Position numbers and translations under genes: made by a program. Below are positions 14,338 to 25,460 of a stretch of 64,000 nt of DNA, one piece after another. Location: positions 1,984,001 to 2,048,000 of the forward strand of contig NZ_JQMV01000003.1 of NCBI RefSeq assembly GCF_000744885.1, in the 5' to 3' direction. Origin of the DNA: Thermus amyloliquefaciens (lineage in GTDB: Bacteria; Deinococcota; Deinococci; Deinococcales; Thermaceae). Each line of letters opens with the position of its first letter. The stretch's first letter is position 1. A model generated the notes under the pieces. It was not told the DNA's origin. It saw only the letters and a program-made list of their open reading frames with translations, and ran no database searches.

Positions 14338-17298
14338 TTACTGCGGATTCTGCACGTTGGTGGTGTCCTGCACGTAGAGAGTTACCACGTTGAGGGGATT
14401 CGTGGTTTGGGCGTAGGCCTCAAAGGTGCTCCGGCCCTGGGCGATGGCCTTGGCCCGTACCACGATGACCAGGCTTTCGCCAGGTTGCAGCGGAGCGAAC
14501 GCCACGGTGCTTTGGATCCGGACCTGGGTGGGAGCGGAAGCCGTCAAGACGAAGTTGGAATCCTGAGAGTACCAATCCGCTCCCGTGCCGCGGTACACAG
14601 CAAAGCCGCCCTGAGCGTCCAACTCCACGCTGGACCCGCTGGTGCGGTACACCAGGAAGTCGATGTCGTTCAAGGGGACGCTACCCTGGTTGGTCAGCAG
14701 GTAGATGTAGTAGAAGGTATCGCCCACCCGCACCGGCTGCACGATGGTATCCACTTGGAAGAAGGGAGAAACCCCGCCATCACCCCAGACAAGAACCTCC
14801 AAAGGCGGAGTTTCCGGGCCAGCAAACTCGCCCATGTTGGTGATGGTCAGGTTGGCATCCTGCACCCGATCGCAGGCCTCGAGGTAGTTGCCAGTGCCGT
14901 CGGGGTTGCCCCTCTCCCTCTGGTAAGGGGGTTCGGGCCGCGGATCCTGCCCCTCAACAGGCTCGAGCTGGCCATTCTTCACAGGGCCCCATCCGTACCG
15001 GTACTGGTTCAGGTTCAGGGCGTAGAGGCGGGCACAGTTGGTAAGCCACTCAGGATTACCCTCCCCCTGGTTCAGACCACCGGAGACGCGGAAGTCCAAG
15101 ATGGCCTGCCAAGTGCTCCCGAGGGCCATATCCCCAACCCTAAATGTCAGGGTCTTGGCGTTGGCATCCAGCTGGCCAGGGCCCGAGTTGGACGAGGAGT
15201 TCACGAAGTCGAGGAAACGGCCGAAGAGGTCGCGCACCTGAACCCCATAAGCAGTGAGGGCGTTCCGGTAGTCCTCGGGGAACTGGGCCTTCAAGTTGTT
15301 GTAGTCCGGATCAGACAGGGCGCGGTCCACGTTGCGGGCCGTAACCACGAAGCGCGCGGTATCACCCACGGCATAGACCGGGCTCACCGCTACCTTATTG
15401 AGGCTCAGGAAGGGACGGACCACCCAAATGTCCAGGCTGGTATCCTGGCGCTCAAAGTTACCCGGACCTTGGGGCGCCTCGCTCACCACCTCCACGATGT
15501 TGGTGATCCGGTAAGGATCTGGGTAGAGCGTGTTGGCAGGATAGATGGGAGGCCGGTTGCCAAATCCGCCCGTTTGGTCGTTGCGGTCGTACGAATCGGA
15601 CAGCCCATCTGGACGATCGTTACCGCCCCTGTTGTCATTCCAAGCATACCCCGGCTTGTGGCGGGCATAGAGCTTAACCTTCACCGTTACGCTGCCGCCC
15701 ACCGGGATGCTTTGCAAAGCGGGCGTCGTGGTCCAGTGCCAGGTAACCTGGTGCAGCACGGGGTCATAGGTAGCCCCGTCGCTGGCCGCGGCAAAGCCGA
15801 GCTCTGCGGGCAGCTTATCGGTGATGACAGCGTTCTGCGCAGGAACGTTTCCGGTGTTCCTGACGGTGATGGTGTACTCGTACACCGCCCCCGCGGGCAC
15901 CGAAGCCCCGGACTTGGGCAAGGTAACGTCGGTAGGACTGAGGTTAACCCCAGACCAGCCGATCACCCGGGGACCCGACTTGGTTATCTGGACACCCGTG
16001 CCACCCCAAACCTTAGTGAAGGTGTAGGACTTCAAGGGGAAGCTGTACTCCTCCTCGCCATAGGAGGCGAGAGCCACCCAGGTGGCGGTAACGTTCACTT
16101 GGATGGGGAGATCCTCGGGGGTAATGCCCTCTTGCGGGGACTTGGGCCGCAGGGTGACACCAGAGCCATCCAGATCCACACAGGTTGTACCGTTATTGGT
16201 AATCTGTTCGCAGCTGTTCACTCCCAGTTGCAGGTTCGTGGGCACCCAGCTCACCATGGAGGCATCGTTAATGGTGTAGACCATGTAACCGATACCCCTC
16301 GACTGTGGAGTGAAGGGCGCCGAATCGGGCTGCTTCCTACGCAGCAAGCTATTGAAGATGTGGTCGTTCAGGCGCGGGCGGTCGAAGCTGTAGTTATTCG
16401 CGATTTGACCCAGGTTGGAGCCTGCGCGGGCGCTGCTGCGCCGAATGTCCTGGCCCTCACCGCTGTAGATGAGGTGGCTGACGTTGTAGAAGAAGAACTT
16501 GGCCTCGTCCAGCTGACCGTTGGAGGAAACCACCAACTTTACAGGGTTCTGGAAGTTGTAGAGAACCTCCAGCTGATCAAGGAGCTGGGCGAAAAGCGAG
16601 GTGGCAAAGAGGGTGAAGCAAACCTCTCCGTTAGCCCCGGTAACCCCCACGGGACGGGAGCTCTGCGCACTGAACCCACAACCGGAGAAGATGTTCACCC
16701 CTTGCAAAGCCCCCGTGTCCACACCCGCTTCAACCAAAGCCCCCGGCACGGGCCTGCCCTGAGCATCCAGAGCGCGGACGGTTACCCGGATGGCCTCCTC
16801 CGTCTGGGCTGCGTACAGGTTAACCACCTTGTTGGTGTTGCGCTCCCGCTGGGATGGTAGAGACCCGGAGGCATCAGCCACAGAAACAATCTCCAGCCTG
16901 GCTACCTTGGAGGTGCCATCCGAATCGCCGCCACCGCCACCACCACCACTGGAGGGAGTTAGCCTCAAGGTAACCTGAGCGGTCTGGTTCGCCTGAACGT
17001 TGGCCGTGGAGGAAGCCTGTTGGTAGCCACTGCTGCTGGCGACCACGGTATAGCTTCCCACGGGCAGGTTGGAGAAGGTCACTTTGCCTTGGCTGTCCGT
17101 TAGACCAGAGGTGGTCTGAGGACCACTCACCCCCACCACAGCCCCCGGAATGGGATTGTTGTTGGAGGCGTCCAAAACGGTAACGCTAAGGTTACCCGTC
17201 TGCGGGGACGGCGGCGGCTGCTGCCCGCAGCTGGCGAGGAAGAGCGCCAGTGCCCCCAAGAGGGAGAAACCAAATGCCTTAAGCCTGTTTCCCTTCAT
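14338..17298 (-). CDS. Large surface lipoprotein with carboxypeptidase-regulatory and DUF11-type repeats
   Basis: 986 residues. A lipoprotein signal peptide ends at the lipobox LASC with C24. Next is a beta-sandwich of the carboxypeptidase regulatory type (about 33-115), a Gly/Ser linker, and several Ig-like domains. One carries the DUF11 signature (YEYTITVRNTGNVPAQNAVITDKL, split around residue 500), and similar blocks follow near 640 and 890. GC content is visibly lower than in adjacent genes, as often seen in surface proteins or acquired DNA. AGGAGG precedes the ATG. Probably displayed on the outer membrane. Function unknown. Confidence 0.85.
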   Translation of the reverse strand: MKGNRLKAFGFSLLGALALFLASCGQQPPPSPQTGNLSVTVLDASNNNPIPGAVVGVSGPQTTSGLTDSQGKVTFSNLPVGSYTVVASSSGYQQASSTANVQANQTAQVTLRLTPSSGGGGGGGDSDGTSKVARLEIVSVADASGSLPSQRERNTNKVVNLYAAQTEEAIRVTVRALDAQGRPVPGALVEAGVDTGALQGVNIFSGCGFSAQSSRPVGVTGANGEVCFTLFATSLFAQLLDQLEVLYNFQNPVKLVVSSNGQLDEAKFFFYNVSHLIYSGEGQDIRRSSARAGSNLGQIANNYSFDRPRLNDHIFNSLLRRKQPDSAPFTPQSRGIGYMVYTINDASMVSWVPTNLQLGVNSCEQITNNGTTCVDLDGSGVTLRPKSPQEGITPEDLPIQVNVTATWVALASYGEEEYSFPLKSYTFTKVWGGTGVQITKSGPRVIGWSGVNLSPTDVTLPKSGASVPAGAVYEYTITVRNTGNVPAQNAVITDKLPAELGFAAASDGATYDPVLHQVTWHWTTTPALQSIPVGGSVTVKVKLYARHKPGYAWNDNRGGNDRPDGLSDSYDRNDQTGGFGNRPPIYPANTLYPDPYRITNIVEVVSEAPQGPGNFERQDTSLDIWVVRPFLSLNKVAVSPVYAVGDTARFVVTARNVDRALSDPDYNNLKAQFPEDYRNALTAYGVQVRDLFGRFLDFVNSSSNSGPGQLDANAKTLTFRVGDMALGSTWQAILDFRVSGGLNQGEGNPEWLTNCARLYALNLNQYRYGWGPVKNGQLEPVEGQDPRPEPPYQRERGNPDGTGNYLEACDRVQDANLTITNMGEFAGPETPPLEVLVWGDGGVSPFFQVDTIVQPVRVGDTFYYIYLLTNQGSVPLNDIDFLVYRTSGSSVELDAQGGFAVYRGTGADWYSQDSNFVLTASAPTQVRIQSTVAFAPLQPGESLVIVVRAKAIAQGRSTFEAYAQTTNPLNVVTLYVQDTTNVQNPQ

Positions 17299-17416
17299 AG
17301 CCTTACACCTCCTAAGGTTCTTCTGCTTCCAAAGGGTTGCCTGTGTTTCCCCTTTGGGTCCGGCGTCAGGCGGGGATACCCCGCTTTTTGTGGAGGAATC
17401 CCATCGCCTGACATCC
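17299..17416 (-). promoter_or_regulatory. Structured 5' leader of the DUF11 lipoprotein
   Basis: About 118 bases separate the predicted transcription start from the ATG, unusual in a window full of leaderless genes. On the mRNA strand, GUCAGGC (17412-17406) can pair with GCCUGAC (17370-17364), enclosing a GGGG-UAU-CCCC hairpin and the segment GGCGAUGGGAUUCCUCC. It could be a regulatory RNA or an mRNA stabiliser. Confidence 0.45.
17370..17389 (+). terminator. Terminator-like hairpin facing rightward, opposite the leader
   Basis: GCGGGG-ATA-CCCCGC followed by TTTTT. It would stop rightward (antisense) transcripts before they reach ispG. The region 17417-17622 between the two promoters holds no convincing gene. 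Confidence 0.55.
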
Positions 17417-17423
17417 GAAGCTA

Positions 17424-17452
17424 ATCATACGCACAACCCCTTCTCATGTCAA
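17424..17452 (-). promoter_or_regulatory. Near-consensus promoter of the DUF11 lipoprotein gene
   Basis: On the minus strand TTGACA (17452-17447), a 17-base spacer and TATGAT (17429-17424). This is one of the best sigma-A matches in the window. Confidence 0.75.
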
Positions 17453-17622
17453 GCCAAAAGCCTGCTCCCTTAAGGCTTTGTCAAAGGGATGTTTGCCCGT
17501 TCAACCCTGCTCCCCTTCCATCCCCCCACCCCAGTGATGGGGATAGGGTTGGCGGAAGGCAGCCGAAAGGGACTGAAGCCTGGAACCTTCTTCCCCCACC
17601 CCCTTCGGCTACCATAGGGGAG

Positions 17623-19988
<2,366 letters not shown>

Positions 19989-20045
19989 AGCCACAGGAAG
20001 GAACCGGATCGGGGACCGGGAGCCCATGGACCTCCACGCGGGGGG

Positions 20046-20072
20046 TTGCGGGCCCGGAAAAGCCTTTAGAAT
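20046..20072 (+). promoter_or_regulatory. Promoter of the uracil permease gene
   Basis: TTGCGG (20046-20051), a 15-base spacer and TAGAAT (20067-20072), 9 bases before the ATG. Confidence 0.45.
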
Positions 20073-20081
20073 GAACCTGGT

Positions 20082-21317
20082 ATGAAGCCAAGGCACCTTA
20101 TCCTGGGCCTTCAGCACACGGTGGCCATGTTCGGGGCTACGGTGCTGGTGCCCCTCCTCACCGGGCTCAACCCGGCGGTGGCCCTCTTCACCGCCGGGCT
20201 TGGCACCCTGGTCTTCCACCTGGTCACGGGGCGGATGGTCCCGGTCTTCCTGGGCTCCAGCTTTGCCTTCATCGCCCCCATCCTGGCCGCCAAGGAGGCG
20301 GGCTTCTCCCTGGCGGCGGTGGGCGGCGGGATCGCGGCAGCAGGGCTGGTGTACGCCCTCTTCGCCCTTGTGGTCCTCCTCATCGGCTCGGAGAGGGTGC
20401 GCCAGGTCTTCCCCCCGGTGGTCACGGGGCCGGTGATCGTGGTCATCGGCCTCACCCTGGCCCCGGTGGCGGTGCAGATGGCCAGCAAGGACTGGCTGCT
20501 TGCGGTCTTCACCTTCCTGAGCGCCGTGGTGAGCGCGGTTTTCCTCCGAGGGCTTTTCCAGATGGTTCCCGTGCTCCTGGGGGTGGGGGCGGGCTACCTG
20601 CTGGCCCTGGCCTTGGGCCGGGTGGACCTAGCGCCTTTGAAGGAAGCCCCCTGGTTCGGCCTTCCCTCCTTCACCCTGGCCACCTGGGAATGGGGGGCGG
20701 TGCTCCTCATCGCCCCGGTGGCCTTCGTCACCGTGATGGAGCACATCGGGGACATCCTGACCAACGGCCGGGTGGTGGGCAAGGACTTTTTTGCCAGGCC
20801 CGGCCTGCACCGCACCCTCCTGGGAGACGGTCTGGCCACCAGCCTGGCGGGGCTTTTGGGGGGGCCCGCCAACACCACCTACTCGGAGAACACCGGGGTG
20901 CTGGCGGTCACCAAGGTCTACGACCCCTTGGTGCTACGCATCGCCGCGGTCTTCGCCATCCTCCTCTCCTTCTCCCCCAAGCTCGCCGCCCTCCTCCAGA
21001 CCCTGCCCCAAGGGGTCTTGGGGGGCATCTCCATGCTCCTCTTCGGCATGATCGCCTCCATCGGCATCCGCACCCTGGCCGAGGCGGAGATTGACTTTAC
21101 CCACAGCCGCAACCTCATCGTGGTGTCCGCCATCCTGGTCCTGGGCCTGGGCGGCGCGGTGGCGGAGCTGGGCAAGGTCCAGGTGGCGGGGGCCGCCGTG
21201 CCCCTCAAGGTGAGCGGCATGGCCCTGGCGGCCCTGGTGGGGGTGGTGCTGAACTTGCTTTTGCCCAGGCAGCTGGAGCCCGAGGAGCTGGCCACCGAAG
21301 AAGAGCGCCTGCCCTAA
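20082..21317 (+). CDS. uraA: Uracil/xanthine-type permease (NCS2 family)
   Basis: 411-residue inner-membrane protein with about 12-14 hydrophobic segments. The opening [17 protein letters not shown] and the core [19 protein letters not shown] plus VMEHIGDI are hallmarks of nucleobase:cation symporter-2 proteins of the UraA branch. It would import uracil with protons. The gene stands alone between tgt and a convergent permease gene, so the substrate is inferred from family likeness, not context. Confidence 0.9.
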   Translation: MKPRHLILGLQHTVAMFGATVLVPLLTGLNPAVALFTAGLGTLVFHLVTGRMVPVFLGSSFAFIAPILAAKEAGFSLAAVGGGIAAAGLVYALFALVVLLIGSERVRQVFPPVVTGPVIVVIGLTLAPVAVQMASKDWLLAVFTFLSAVVSAVFLRGLFQMVPVLLGVGAGYLLALALGRVDLAPLKEAPWFGLPSFTLATWEWGAVLLIAPVAFVTVMEHIGDILTNGRVVGKDFFARPGLHRTLLGDGLATSLAGLLGGPANTTYSENTGVLAVTKVYDPLVLRIAAVFAILLSFSPKLAALLQTLPQGVLGGISMLLFGMIASIGIRTLAEAEIDFTHSRNLIVVSAILVLGLGGAVAELGKVQVAGAAVPLKVSGMALAALVGVVLNLLLPRQLEPEELATEEERLP

Positions 21318-21327
21318 AGCCCATGTT

Positions 21328-21342
21328 CCGGCCCATGGCCGG
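21328..21342. terminator. Short palindromic hairpin between convergent genes
   Basis: CCGGCC-CAT-GGCCGG with no T-run, between the stops of the uracil permease and the AI-2E family gene. Confidence 0.35.
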
Positions 21343-21362
21343 GGCGGAAGCAGAAACCCCGC

Positions 21363-22454
21363 TTAGCCTTCCCGGTAGAAGCGGCTTGCCTTGTAGTAGT
21401 CCTCCAGCAGGACCTTCAAGAAGGCGGCGGCGGGCACCCCCAGGAGAGCCCCCCACAGGCCGAAGAGGGTGGCCCCCAGGAGGATGGCGGCGATGGCCGT
21501 GACCGGGTGGAGGCGCGTGGCCCGGCCCACGATGAGGGGGCCCAGGAGGTTCCCCTCAAGCTGGTTGGCCAACCAGAGGACCAAAAGGGCCAGGAGCATC
21601 TTGGCCCAGCCCCCGGTGGCCGCCAGGAGGAGGGCGGGCACCCCGGAGACGATCACCCCCACGAAGGGGATGAGGTTAAAGACCCCCGCCAGAAAGCCCA
21701 GGCTGGCCGCCAAGGGAACCCCCACCAGCCAAAGCCCCACCCCCACCATGAGGCCCACCAACAGGGCCACCAAAAGCTGCCCCCGCACATACCCCCCCAC
21801 GCTCCGGTCCAGCTTGCGGGCCAGGTCGGCCACCAGGGGTTGGTAGGGCTCGGGGAAGACCAAAAGGGCCGCCTGAGCCAGGCGCGGCAGATCGTAGAGG
21901 AAGTAGACGGAAAGGGTAAGGGCGGTAAGGAACTGGAAAATGCCGCCCAGCAATGAGGCGAAGAAGCCCAGGAGGCTACCCCCTTGGGAGAGAAGCCCCT
22001 GGAGCCAGCGAACCAGGGTTTCCAAGAACCCTTGCAAAAGGCTCTGGAGGCCACGGCTGGCCTCGGCCAGCACGGGCCTTAGGGTTTCGGGAACGGTCCA
22101 TTCCCGATTGGGCAGGTCCAGGAGCCAGGCAAGGAAGGGCTCCAGGAGCCGGGGAAGCTCCTGGGCTAGGCGAGAGAGCTCCAGCACGGTTTGGGCGGCG
22201 AGGAAGGAGGCGAGGCCAAGGAAGAGGCCCAGGCCCAGGTAGACCAAGACCACCCCCAGGAGCCGGGGAAGCCTTCTGGCCTCAAAGAGGCGCACCACGG
22301 GATGGGCGAGGTAGGCGATGGCAAAGGCGGTGAGCAGGATGGAAAGGGCGGGCCAGGCCCGAAGGAGAAGGCGCGAGAGCAGAAAGAGGAGGAAAAGGTA
22401 AACGAGAACCCGCACATAAGGGTTCTCCCATACCCGGGCAAAGGCCTCGCGCAT
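21363..22454 (-). CDS. AI-2E/PerM-family transporter
   Basis: 363 residues with about eight membrane segments in the family layout: two pairs at the N-terminus, a soluble middle (about 110-160), then a C-terminal set containing NLIPFVGVIVSGVPALLL and NQLEGNLLGPLIVGRATRLHPV, the family signature. Members export autoinducer-2 or act as Na+(Li+)/H+ antiporters, and the substrate cannot be read from sequence. Four bases separate it from the end of the upstream M23-like gene, so they are likely co-transcribed. Confidence 0.88.
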   Translation of the reverse strand: MREAFARVWENPYVRVLVYLFLLFLLSRLLLRAWPALSILLTAFAIAYLAHPVVRLFEARRLPRLLGVVLVYLGLGLFLGLASFLAAQTVLELSRLAQELPRLLEPFLAWLLDLPNREWTVPETLRPVLAEASRGLQSLLQGFLETLVRWLQGLLSQGGSLLGFFASLLGGIFQFLTALTLSVYFLYDLPRLAQAALLVFPEPYQPLVADLARKLDRSVGGYVRGQLLVALLVGLMVGVGLWLVGVPLAASLGFLAGVFNLIPFVGVIVSGVPALLLAATGGWAKMLLALLVLWLANQLEGNLLGPLIVGRATRLHPVTAIAAILLGATLFGLWGALLGVPAAAFLKVLLEDYYKASRFYREG

Positions 22455-22458
22455 GGGG

Positions 22459-23154
22459 CTATTCTAAGCCGAAGAAGGCCTTGGCCTCTCTAAGAAGCGC
22501 CTCCCCCTTTAGGCCCTGGAAGAGGTATTTCCCCCGGTCGGGCTCCCCTTCCCAGATCTCAAAGAGAAGGCGGGGAGCCCCGCCCATAAGCCCGGTGTTC
22601 CCCACGTGGCCGATGGGGTCCCCCCGGAACACCCTCTGCCCCACCTTCAGGCCCCGGTAGGGAGCCTCGAGGTGGGCGTAGACGCTGGTGCGGCCGTCGG
22701 GGTGGCGGATCCAGACCTCAAGCCCCCGCAGGAGGTCCATCTGCTCTGGGGAGGCCCCTTCCCGCACCGCCTCGAGGAGGCCCTGGTACTCCTCGGGGGA
22801 GGGTTCCTTGTACCCCGCCTCCACCTTCACCACCTCCCCCCCGAAAGCGGCCACCACCCCCATCCCCCGCACCACGGGGACGCAGGCATCCCCTCCGATG
22901 AACACGAAGCCCGCGCTTACCCCCTTGCGGTAGGGGCGGGGAGCCCCCGGGAGGTTTTCCGGACGGGCGGGCAGACAAGCCCCGGGCAGGGGAAGGAGGT
23001 ACCCCTCGGGAGCCCAGGCCGCCTTCTGCCCCAGCACCCGCACCTCCTGCCGCAGGCTGGAAAGCTGCCTTCCCCTTTGGGAAAACCCCAGGGTGACCAC
23101 CAGGGCGTACAGGGCCAGGGCCAGGAGGAGGTAGTGCCCCGGCTTCCAGTCCAT
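22459..23154 (-). CDS. Degenerate M23 (LytM-like) envelope protein
   Basis: 231 residues with one N-terminal membrane anchor (about 7-24), a short linker and a C-terminal LytM fold (about 75-215). The core is recognisable: VWIRHPDGRTSVYAHLEAPY and RGDPIGHVGNTGLMGGAPRLLFEIWEG. The zinc ligands are missing: HxH reads RLL before FEIW, and the first H-x3-D site reads SAGFVF. Like EnvC or NlpD it probably lacks peptidase activity and may activate or scaffold a real hydrolase. Followed by an AI-2E family gene. Confidence 0.82.
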   Translation of the reverse strand: MDWKPGHYLLLALALYALVVTLGFSQRGRQLSSLRQEVRVLGQKAAWAPEGYLLPLPGACLPARPENLPGAPRPYRKGVSAGFVFIGGDACVPVVRGMGVVAAFGGEVVKVEAGYKEPSPEEYQGLLEAVREGASPEQMDLLRGLEVWIRHPDGRTSVYAHLEAPYRGLKVGQRVFRGDPIGHVGNTGLMGGAPRLLFEIWEGEPDRGKYLFQGLKGEALLREAKAFFGLE

Positions 23155-23167
23155 GGGCCTATGCTAC

Positions 23168-23192
23168 AAAAAAGACCCCCCTAGGGGGTCTT
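23168..23192 (-). terminator. Intrinsic terminator of rpmB
   Basis: On the minus strand AAGACCCCC-TAG-GGGGGTCTT, with the T-run TTTTTT at 23173-23168. It follows the rpmB stop by about 20 bases and precedes the M23-like start. Confidence 0.85.
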
Positions 23193-23212
23193 GCCCAAGG
23201 GGGCCAGCAGGG

Positions 23213-23509
23213 CTAAAGGAGCTTGAGAAGCCGTTCCTTGATCTCCTTGGCGGAAAGGCCTTCCAGCTTAAGCCCCTTGGCCCGGTCCAGAAGCTCGTAC
23301 ACCTTGGGAATGTGGCTCGTGGCCACCCGGAAGGTGATCTCCTGGCCCGCCACCTGGACGCGGATCTTCTGGAGGTTGGGGTACTGGCGGCGCTTGGAGA
23401 TGCCGGTGGTCTTCTTACCCACGCCCCCTTCCCGCTTGGCCTTACCCCGCCTTTGGATGCTATTGGCCACGATGGGCCTCTTTCCGCTGATCTCGCACAC
23501 CTTGGACAT
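23213..23509 (-). CDS. rpmB: 50S ribosomal protein L28
   Basis: 98 residues, basic, with the family start [24 protein letters not shown] and the Thermus-type long C-terminal extension ([31 protein letters not shown] region). Sits on the large subunit near the E site. A TATACT (23548-23543, minus strand) lies about 33 bases upstream, so this mRNA has a short leader, unlike many neighbours. A strong terminator follows, so it is probably a single-gene transcript. Confidence 0.95.
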   Translation of the reverse strand: MSKVCEISGKRPIVANSIQRRGKAKREGGVGKKTTGISKRRQYPNLQKIRVQVAGQEITFRVATSHIPKVYELLDRAKGLKLEGLSAKEIKERLLKLL

Positions 23510-23582
23510 AGCGCCCTCCCGTGCCCGAAGGCAAACCCTATGGAGTATAGCACAAAGGGGGGCATTGGGTAGACTCTAGGGG

Positions 23583-24032
23583 ATGCCCGTGATCCTGGTG
23601 CCCCTCCTGCTTTCCTTTGACCAGATCCTTAAGCTTTGGGCCCTGGAAAACCTCTCTCCCGTACCCCAGCCCCTTTTGGGGGACCTCCTCTACCTCACCC
23701 TGGTCAAGAACACCGGGGCAGGCTTCGGCCTTTTTGCGGGGAAGGCCTTCCTCCTGGGTTGGCTGAGCCTTGGGGTGGGGACCCTCCTCCTCTACCTCCT
23801 GGCGCAACGGCGCTACCCCTTATGGCAGACCCTGGCCCTTTCCCTTATCGCCGCAGGGGCCCTGGGCAACGGGATAGACCGCCTGGGAAGGGGATGGGTG
23901 GTGGACTACCTGGACCTGGGAACCTCCATCCCCCTCATCGCCACCTTCCCCGTCTTCAACCTGGCGGATGTGTGCGTGACGGCGGGGGCAGCCCTGCTCC
24001 TCCTGGCCCCCAGGAAACGCCGGCGCTTTTAA
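23583..24032 (+). CDS. lspA: Lipoprotein signal peptidase (signal peptidase II)
   Basis: Inner-membrane aspartyl protease that cleaves prolipoproteins before the lipid-modified Cys. 149 residues and four membrane segments. Family blocks: FDQILKLW (family D/K-x3-W), VKNTGAGFGLF, GALGNGIDRLGRGWVVDYLDL with D109, and FPVFNLADVCVTAG with D129, the two catalytic Asp. A TAGACT (23570-23575) lies 7 bases before ATG, a leaderless start. It would process the lipoproteins encoded elsewhere in this window. Confidence 0.96.
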   Translation: MPVILVPLLLSFDQILKLWALENLSPVPQPLLGDLLYLTLVKNTGAGFGLFAGKAFLLGWLSLGVGTLLLYLLAQRRYPLWQTLALSLIAAGALGNGIDRLGRGWVVDYLDLGTSIPLIATFPVFNLADVCVTAGAALLLLAPRKRRRF

Positions 24033-24050
24033 GCACCCCGTCGCCAGGGG

Positions 24051-24067
24051 GCCCCGGAAACCGGGGC
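24051..24067. terminator. Hairpin between convergent lspA and aspC
   Basis: GCCCCGG-AAA-CCGGGGC, a 7-bp GC stem without a T-run. Confidence 0.45.
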
Positions 24068-24075
24068 ATCACCGG

Positions 24076-25236
24076 CTAAGGGGTGGGGTTCAAAGCGCGG
24101 GCAAAGCGTTCCAGGGCCTTTTTCAGGTTTTCCTCGCCCGTGGCGTAGGAGAGGCGCACGTGCCCATAGGCGGCGAAGTCGGTGCCCGGAACCACCGCCA
24201 CCCCAGCTTCAAGAAGCCTCTCCGCCGCCTTCACCTCGTCCTCGGCGAAGGGGGAGGTGTCCAGAAGGACGTAGAAGGCCCCGCTGGGGCGCACCGCCCT
24301 TAGGCCCAACTCCGCAAGGCCCTGAAGGAGCAGGTCCCGCCGCTTGCGGTAGGCTTCCCGGGCCATGGCTATGAAGGCCCGGGAGGCCTCCTGGTTGGTG
24401 AGGGCCTCGAGGGTGGCCCACTGGGCGATGGTGTCGGGGCTGGTGGTGGACTGGCTGGAGACGTCCGCCATGGCCCGGATCACCTCCTTGGGGCCGCAGG
24501 CGTAGCCGATGCGCCAGCCGGTCATGGCGAAGGCCTTGGCCGCCCCGTTCACGGTGAGGGTGTGCTCGGGGGCCAGCTGCCCGGGGGAGAAGTGTTCCCC
24601 CTCGTAGATGAGGTGCTCGTAAATCTCGTCGGAGACCAGATAGAAATCGTGCTCTTGGGCAAGGCGGGCCAGGGCCTCGAGGACCTCCCGGGGGTAGACC
24701 GCCCCCGTGGGGTTGTTGGGGGAGTTCACCACCAGGGCCTTGGTCCGCCCGGTGATGGCCTTCCTCACCCGCTCGGGGTCGGGCACGAACCCCTCCTCGG
24801 GAAGGGTGGCCACCTCCACCGGCACCCCCCCCGCAAAGCGCACCATCTCCGGGTAGCTCACCCAGTAAGGGGCAAGGACGATCACCTCATCCCCGGGGTC
24901 CAGGATGGCTTGGAAGAGGTTAAATAGGGCCTGCTTCCCCCCCACGGTGACGATGGTCTGCTCGGGGGTGACAAAGAGGCCGTTTTCCCTGCGGAACTTC
25001 TCCGCCAAGGCCTCGCGGAGCTCGGGGATGCCCGCGGGGGGCGCATACTTGGTCTTCCCCTGGGCCAGGGCGCGCCGGGCCGCCTCCTTAACATGCTCGG
25101 GGGTGTCAAAGTCCGGCTCCCCAGCGGTGAGGGCCACCAGGTCCACGCCCTGGCGCCTCAGCTCCAGGGCCCGGGCGTTCACCGCCACCGTGGCCGAGGG
25201 CTTCATGGCCTTAACCTTTTGTGAAAGGCCACGCAT
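24076..25236 (-). CDS. aspC: Aspartate aminotransferase (class I, Thermus type)
   Basis: PLP enzyme that transfers the amino group between aspartate and 2-oxoglutarate. 386 residues, reading almost as the well-studied T. thermophilus enzyme. PLP lysine lies in VNGAAKAFAMTGWRIGYA. Other motifs: TAGEPDFDTPEHV, VVNSPNNPTGAVYP, and the substrate-binding Arg in GHVRLSYAT. A TATACT (25248-25243, minus strand) sits 6 bases before the ATG, so the transcript is probably leaderless. The 224 bases upstream hold nothing that I can support. Confidence 0.97.
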   Translation of the reverse strand: MRGLSQKVKAMKPSATVAVNARALELRRQGVDLVALTAGEPDFDTPEHVKEAARRALAQGKTKYAPPAGIPELREALAEKFRRENGLFVTPEQTIVTVGGKQALFNLFQAILDPGDEVIVLAPYWVSYPEMVRFAGGVPVEVATLPEEGFVPDPERVRKAITGRTKALVVNSPNNPTGAVYPREVLEALARLAQEHDFYLVSDEIYEHLIYEGEHFSPGQLAPEHTLTVNGAAKAFAMTGWRIGYACGPKEVIRAMADVSSQSTTSPDTIAQWATLEALTNQEASRAFIAMAREAYRKRRDLLLQGLAELGLRAVRPSGAFYVLLDTSPFAEDEVKAAERLLEAGVAVVPGTDFAAYGHVRLSYATGEENLKKALERFARALNPTP

Positions 25237-25242
25237 GGCATA

Positions 25243-25248
25243 AGTATA
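25243..25248 (-). promoter_or_regulatory. -10 box of aspC
   Basis: TATACT on the minus strand, 6 bases before the ATG. No clear -35. Confidence 0.55.
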
Positions 25249-25460
25249 CGGGCTAGCAGGGGAGATGGGGAAAGCCAGAGGTCCTGTTGGGGCCTAAAGG
25301 CGGGTAGGGAAGACGCCGGCGCCCTCCCGGGCCAGGGGCAAAGCCCAGGAAGGTTGCCGCAATGGAAAGGGAAGAAGGGCGATGCCCAAAGCCTTTCTGG
25401 GGCCCCGTGGCTTAGCCAAGCCCAGCAGGAGGAGGGCTCCTTCTTGCAAAGGGGAAAGGT

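Noticed and set aside
17360..17415. Fluoride (crcB) riboswitch
   Set aside because: Only the 5' half resembles the class. The loop sequence GGGAUU has no complementary 3' partner, the P1 pairing has a mismatch, and the downstream gene is a lipoprotein, not a fluoride exporter.
25237..25460. Small gene between aspC and the PIN toxin gene
   Set aside because: Short frames only, no start with a promoter or ribosome site, and weak codon bias.
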